Below, piece by piece: positions 60,676-64,000 of a DNA stretch of 64,000 bases; positions within the stretch are counted from its first letter, which is position 1; every line of letters begins with the position of its first letter. The stretch covers positions 15,814,161 to 15,878,160 of the forward strand of contig OV121098.1 in the NCBI GenBank assembly GCA_921293015.1, in the 5' to 3' direction. The position numbers and the translations under genes were made by a program. The notes under the pieces were generated by a model. The model made no database searches. It saw nothing but the letters and a program-made list of their open reading frames with translations, and was not told the origin of the DNA. The stretch comes from Phorcus lineatus. Its lineage: Eukaryota; Mollusca; Gastropoda; Trochida; Trochidae.

Positions 60676-60910
60676 CGTAATTAATGCTGTAGTAGTTGAT
60701 TCCTGCTTGAGGAGTGAGTCCTGTTGTATCTTGGAGTCCTGCTGGACTGAGTGCACAGGACCGCATGTTGAGGTTGTAGAAGAATGAAGAACAGTTCTTG
60801 GTATTCAAACACAAAGCAGCACAGTCCAGAATTCCCATCACTGTCATAAATGTTCCTCCATCCAGACTAAAGTCCGCAAAACGAAGTTCGAAGAAACTTG
60901 CGTGTATCAT
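60676..60910 (-). CDS. PAN-EB-PAN protein, first visible exon: PAN/Apple domain (5' end uncertain)
   Basis: Ends at donor TTACG|GTATTT (phase 1, matching the EB exon). Encodes FADFSLDGGTFMTVMGILDC, AALCLNTKNCSSFFYNLNMR, SCALSPAG and, at the end, INYYSINYG. The C..LCL...NC.SF.YN...R.C.L pattern followed by a terminal YYSI is a PAN/Apple domain. The upstream boundary could be AG at 60898-60897 (CACGCAAG) or one of its neighbours, all giving phase 2. The ATG at 60910 does not start a signal peptide. So the true start lies in exons not found, upstream on the minus strand or beyond base 64000. Confidence 0.65.
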
Positions 60911-61826
60911 TCTTGAGGGAAATTTATCTACGATGTTTTTTTGTTTAAAAAATATATTTTGTCCGTTTAAAAAAAGAAAAATTGCAAAAAATATAAGGCA
61001 TTAGTCAACACAAGCATTTGGTTCACTAGACGAGCGACGCTATGTGTGGAGCATTAATGTACGTATTTCTTCTGTGAACTAGGTGCGTAATGTCAACTCA
61101 GGTGACCACAAGAACGAGTCTTTCTTCATATATCGACTTTAACCTTCTCTTTTCTCGGTCAAGATGATTAAATCTTCCATTGTGTAGAGGTTTCTTATTG
61201 ACGTGTTTAGCATTCGAAAGATGAATAAAGATTTTCCTTCAAAAGAAATGTGCTTCTTCGTATTGAGAGCTTGAAACTGAATACATTCTTTTAGATTTAA
61301 GGACAAATGAAAATCTAAAGAATTTATTTGAGACCATTTTGTAGTTTTGTTGATGAATTAAATCTAAAGCTGTTAAAGAAAAACATATTCCCGAATATAT
61401 ATTTTCTTTCCCAAAATTAAATGAAAATAAATTTTGGTATAAAATTGGTCTTTATTTTCTTTTAAAGTCAAAATCGATATCAGAATAAAAGTTATTTTTC
61501 CTGACCCGATTTATTATATATTCAAAATGATCTTTGAGCCAAAATATGATAATTGTCATAAATATCTGATCATAAACACGTATCCAAGACGGGATATCCT
61601 TATTTAAAGACGATGTATCAACATTGTGAAAAGATATGCCGTAAGTGATATCTACATTTTTAATAGTTAGATCCATTATTCTTCTTTAGTACTTTAATAC
61701 AAATTAATTCATCGATATCAACTTAGAACTAATTACTGCATCGATATCCACTTTTTGGTAATCAACGTCAAGTATATATCAAATAAGTTTTTATCCACTT
61801 ACTAAGACTGCATTTCACAATGAGCC
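60911..61826. other. Upstream of the first visible PAN exon; no exon recognised
   Basis: Very AT-rich, probably intron. No signal-peptide exon with good splice sites was found. Confidence 0.45.
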
Positions 61827-62025
61827 CTGTTACGACGTAAAATGTAATAAAACGTGAATTGATACACTTACAGCAAATTGTAATAACTCTTGGTGTAAAT
61901 TGAAATAAAAACGTCAATTGTAATAAAACCTGACGTAATGTGTAATACGCAAAATGTAACACAAATTGACGTAAATTGTAATAAGTTCTACTTGCGGTTA
62001 AATGTAATAACTTTTAACGTAATTT
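61827..62025. repeat. Degenerate repeat of ACGTAAATTGTAATAA-like words
   Basis: About eight variants of (A)CGT.AATTGTAATAA (for example ACGTAAAATGTAATAAAACG, ACGTCAATTGTAATAAAAC, GACGTAAATTGTAATAAG) are spaced 15-40 bp apart. Irregular spacing argues against a simple satellite. Confidence 0.55.
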
Positions 62026-62084
62026 GATAACTGATTGCATTTCTCAAAATTACGAATTTAAAAGGGGTTTTGGTCAATAATTAT

Positions 62085-62245
62085 GAGAGTGAGTGATTGA
62101 GTGAGTTGGTGTTTAACGCCGCTTTCAAGATTATTTCACTTATATCGCGCCTGCTAGTATAATTGCAGGGAGAAAGCCCGCAACACCATTGTGGCTATGC
62201 ATTGCGGTGAAACCTGCGAGCATCGGCTGGAACTAGCGAACCATG
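62085..62245 (+). mobile_element. SINE-like block of molluscan type
   Basis: GAGTGAGTGATTGAGTGAGT then TGGTGTTTAACGCCGCTTTC and ATATCGCGCCTGC resemble a GTGAGTGAGT..TTTACGCCGC..ATAT.GCGGC repeat I associate with molluscan SINEs. The rest (AACCTGCGAGCATCGGCTGG) is diverged. From memory of the pattern only. No A and B boxes were located with certainty. Confidence 0.5.
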
Positions 62246-64000
62246 GGTGGTACCGCGTTGAAACTCAGTGTAGCATTGTACCCAAACCTGACTGCGTGTA
62301 GAACAGTTCTCTACTGCAGACAAAGTTGCCGACCCCCTGGCGGGATTCTAATTATGAAAGACAGAATGAAACCGTGGGAATGTTCATTAGCGTTTTACTG
62401 CAACACGTCAAGTAGAAAAAGTTGTGACCAAAAAGATAGACAAATTTATTCACTTGCAAATAAACAGAGGGACAGAAACACAGACAGAGAGACTAGCAAT
62501 GAGAAAGACGAAAAATAATGAAATGCTTTTCTTATGTTTATTTTTCTGTCTTGTTGTTTACCAATAAAATATGGACTTACTGAATGAGGGCTTTATGAAT
62601 CATGATCATTGGACAGGACTAGGTTTACAAATTTTTAGCGTTTTACATGAAAACAGGATCTTGTCAAAGACAGGATGGATTGTAGGTACCTACGTTTTTC
62701 CATCCAATTTTACAATATCTTTTTTTATTGTTTTGATATATATGTTGTTGTTTTTTCATCAGTTGAATTTTTCCGACCACGTGGAAATGATCGTTTCTAC
62801 TCTTGTTTTAAAATTGTTTTGCACGAATTGTAATATCCATCACTCCTATGATGTATAAAAGGGGATCATATATTATAATTACGTTCACGTTCAAATAGGT
62901 AGTCGCAGGGTGTCAACCCTCAAACCTGCTTTGACTATATATTCCAGGATAAAGTTAAGTTATGAAAATGTTTTATTTTTAGGATAAGGAGTAAAACATG
63001 TAAATATCCCTGTCCTACCTCAAAAACTAAAGACATAGAAGGGTTACATTTTAGGATGGTGACCCTGTTAACCCTGTTTTGTGCTATGACATAAAGCTTA
63101 CGTAGTAAAAAAAATTGGGGTATTGAACTTTCAAATGAGTCCAATTGTATGTCTGTCGCATGAAACTGAAACGTTACAGGCATTTCTTCATAATCATCAT
63201 AATACTGCGGCTTGAATTGCTTTTCACGCTTGAGGCTCACCTTATGTTACATGTATATTGGTTAGCACCAAAGTTGGGTTACGATTTGGATAGAAGATTG
63301 GGTTAGAGTAAGGGGGTTGTGATTGGTATATCGTGTTACAAACCGTTATCAATGTTATTTTTCCTTTAGTGAGAGGGTGTTACTTGAGGTGAATAACACA
63401 AGAATTTTAAGACGGTGACAGAAAAAAGAGGTTTCATCCTTAAAAGCTGTTTGGTTACTTCTCTCTTAAAATGTAAAAGTTGAAGATATTGAAATTGTTT
63501 GTAGTTACCCTATGTATCCGATTCAGTCTCTACTCAATACCCAAAGGCCTACAGTACATTATCATAAAATTAAACGAAATAATGCAACACATTATATGTA
63601 TGATCTTGGTGTGATTTAAACAAAAAAGCATGTAATGTACTTCATTTATACTAGTACTCTTTTCTGAGTATTTATGCGTGAGGTATAAACATTACACGAT
63701 TCCAGTTTACAACCATACTCGTACCAGTTGATAAAACAGAGAATATATCTGTAGAGTGATGGCCATAATAACAATTATGATCATGATTATGATAATTTTT
63801 TAAATTTGAAAATTCATCCTATTTCGAAATATTTCTTCGCATTTCGAAAACTTCAGTTGCACAACATCCACTTAGCAATTTCAATGTCATCATTTAGATC
63901 AAATAATTTGTCTCTTAATTACAGTAAAGAAAAAATTTGGTATTTCAACATTTTCAATATTTAAAGTCAAAACTATCAAAACGTCCCTTTTCGTTTACTA
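62246..64000. other. No recognised gene; fragment of repeat D near 62579
   Basis: AT-rich. CTGAATGAGGGCTTTATGAA and GACAGGACTAGGTT at about 62579-62625 recall dispersed repeat D. AAAGGCCTACAGTACA at about 63543 recalls the core of the 120-bp MITE at 44.7 kb. No coding signal. Confidence 0.4.

Noticed and set aside
60898..60910. ATG at 60910 as the start of the PAN gene
   Set aside because: The following residues do not form a signal peptide expected for a secreted PAN protein, and an upstream exon is more likely.

Overview
The window is AT-rich, intron-bearing, repeat-dense animal DNA, most likely from a mollusc and probably a bivalve. The reasons are: eukaryotic split genes with GT-AG introns; many short decayed non-LTR retrotransposon, Tc1-like and piggyBac-like remnants; several MITE families; a SINE-like block at 62.1 kb resembling a repeat I associate with molluscan genomes; and a recurring GGGAGATAACT box typical of bivalve DNA. 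The species call is inference. No prokaryotic gene, CRISPR array, tRNA or rRNA was recognised.

Two real genes can be supported, both on the minus strand. (1) An ETS-family transcription factor has four exons with consistent splice sites and phases (32015-31358, 31002-30874, 30643-30569, 30315-29630), giving about 505 residues from the internal ATG. Its ETS domain is closest to the ERG/FLI group but divergent, and no Pointed domain is visible. A GC-rich exon-like block 9.7 kb upstream (41818-41747) carries an ATG that reads in frame into the gene, and further leader-exon candidates end at 37883 and 33345. (2) A secreted-type protein has at least three exons (about 60910-60676, 59357-59235, 57102-56840) that join in phase to give PAN/Apple - EB/EGF-like - PAN/Apple, ending in a stop. 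Its 5' exons, including any signal peptide, were not found.

Layout: 0-1.1 kb, integrase-like ORF end and LINE fragment. 1.1-7.4 kb, MITEs. 7.7-9.5 kb, two arrays of a CACGTG-centred 75-bp repeat around a GC-richer block. 10-13 kb, LINE pieces, a 21-bp minisatellite and a TC microsatellite. 14-24 kb, foldback elements, a 256-bp palindrome, a GC-rich ATGGCGG block, and hAT-like and Tc1 remnants. 24-28.6 kb, nothing recognised. 29.6-42 kb, ETS gene and its upstream region. 42-56 kb, MITEs, tandem repeats, a piggyBac-like transposase remnant and a LINE 3' end. 56.8-60.9 kb, the PAN-EB-PAN gene with a 39-bp tandem array in its intron. 61-64 kb, a SINE-like block and otherwise blank sequence.

The most interesting points are the possible alternative N-terminus of the ETS protein, a 7-codon repeat in its C-terminus whose DNA is a row of CRE-like sites, MITEs that carry paired CREs, a TTAA-flanked MITE family near a piggyBac-like remnant, and a 39-bp satellite that seems to have grown from part of a dispersed repeat.
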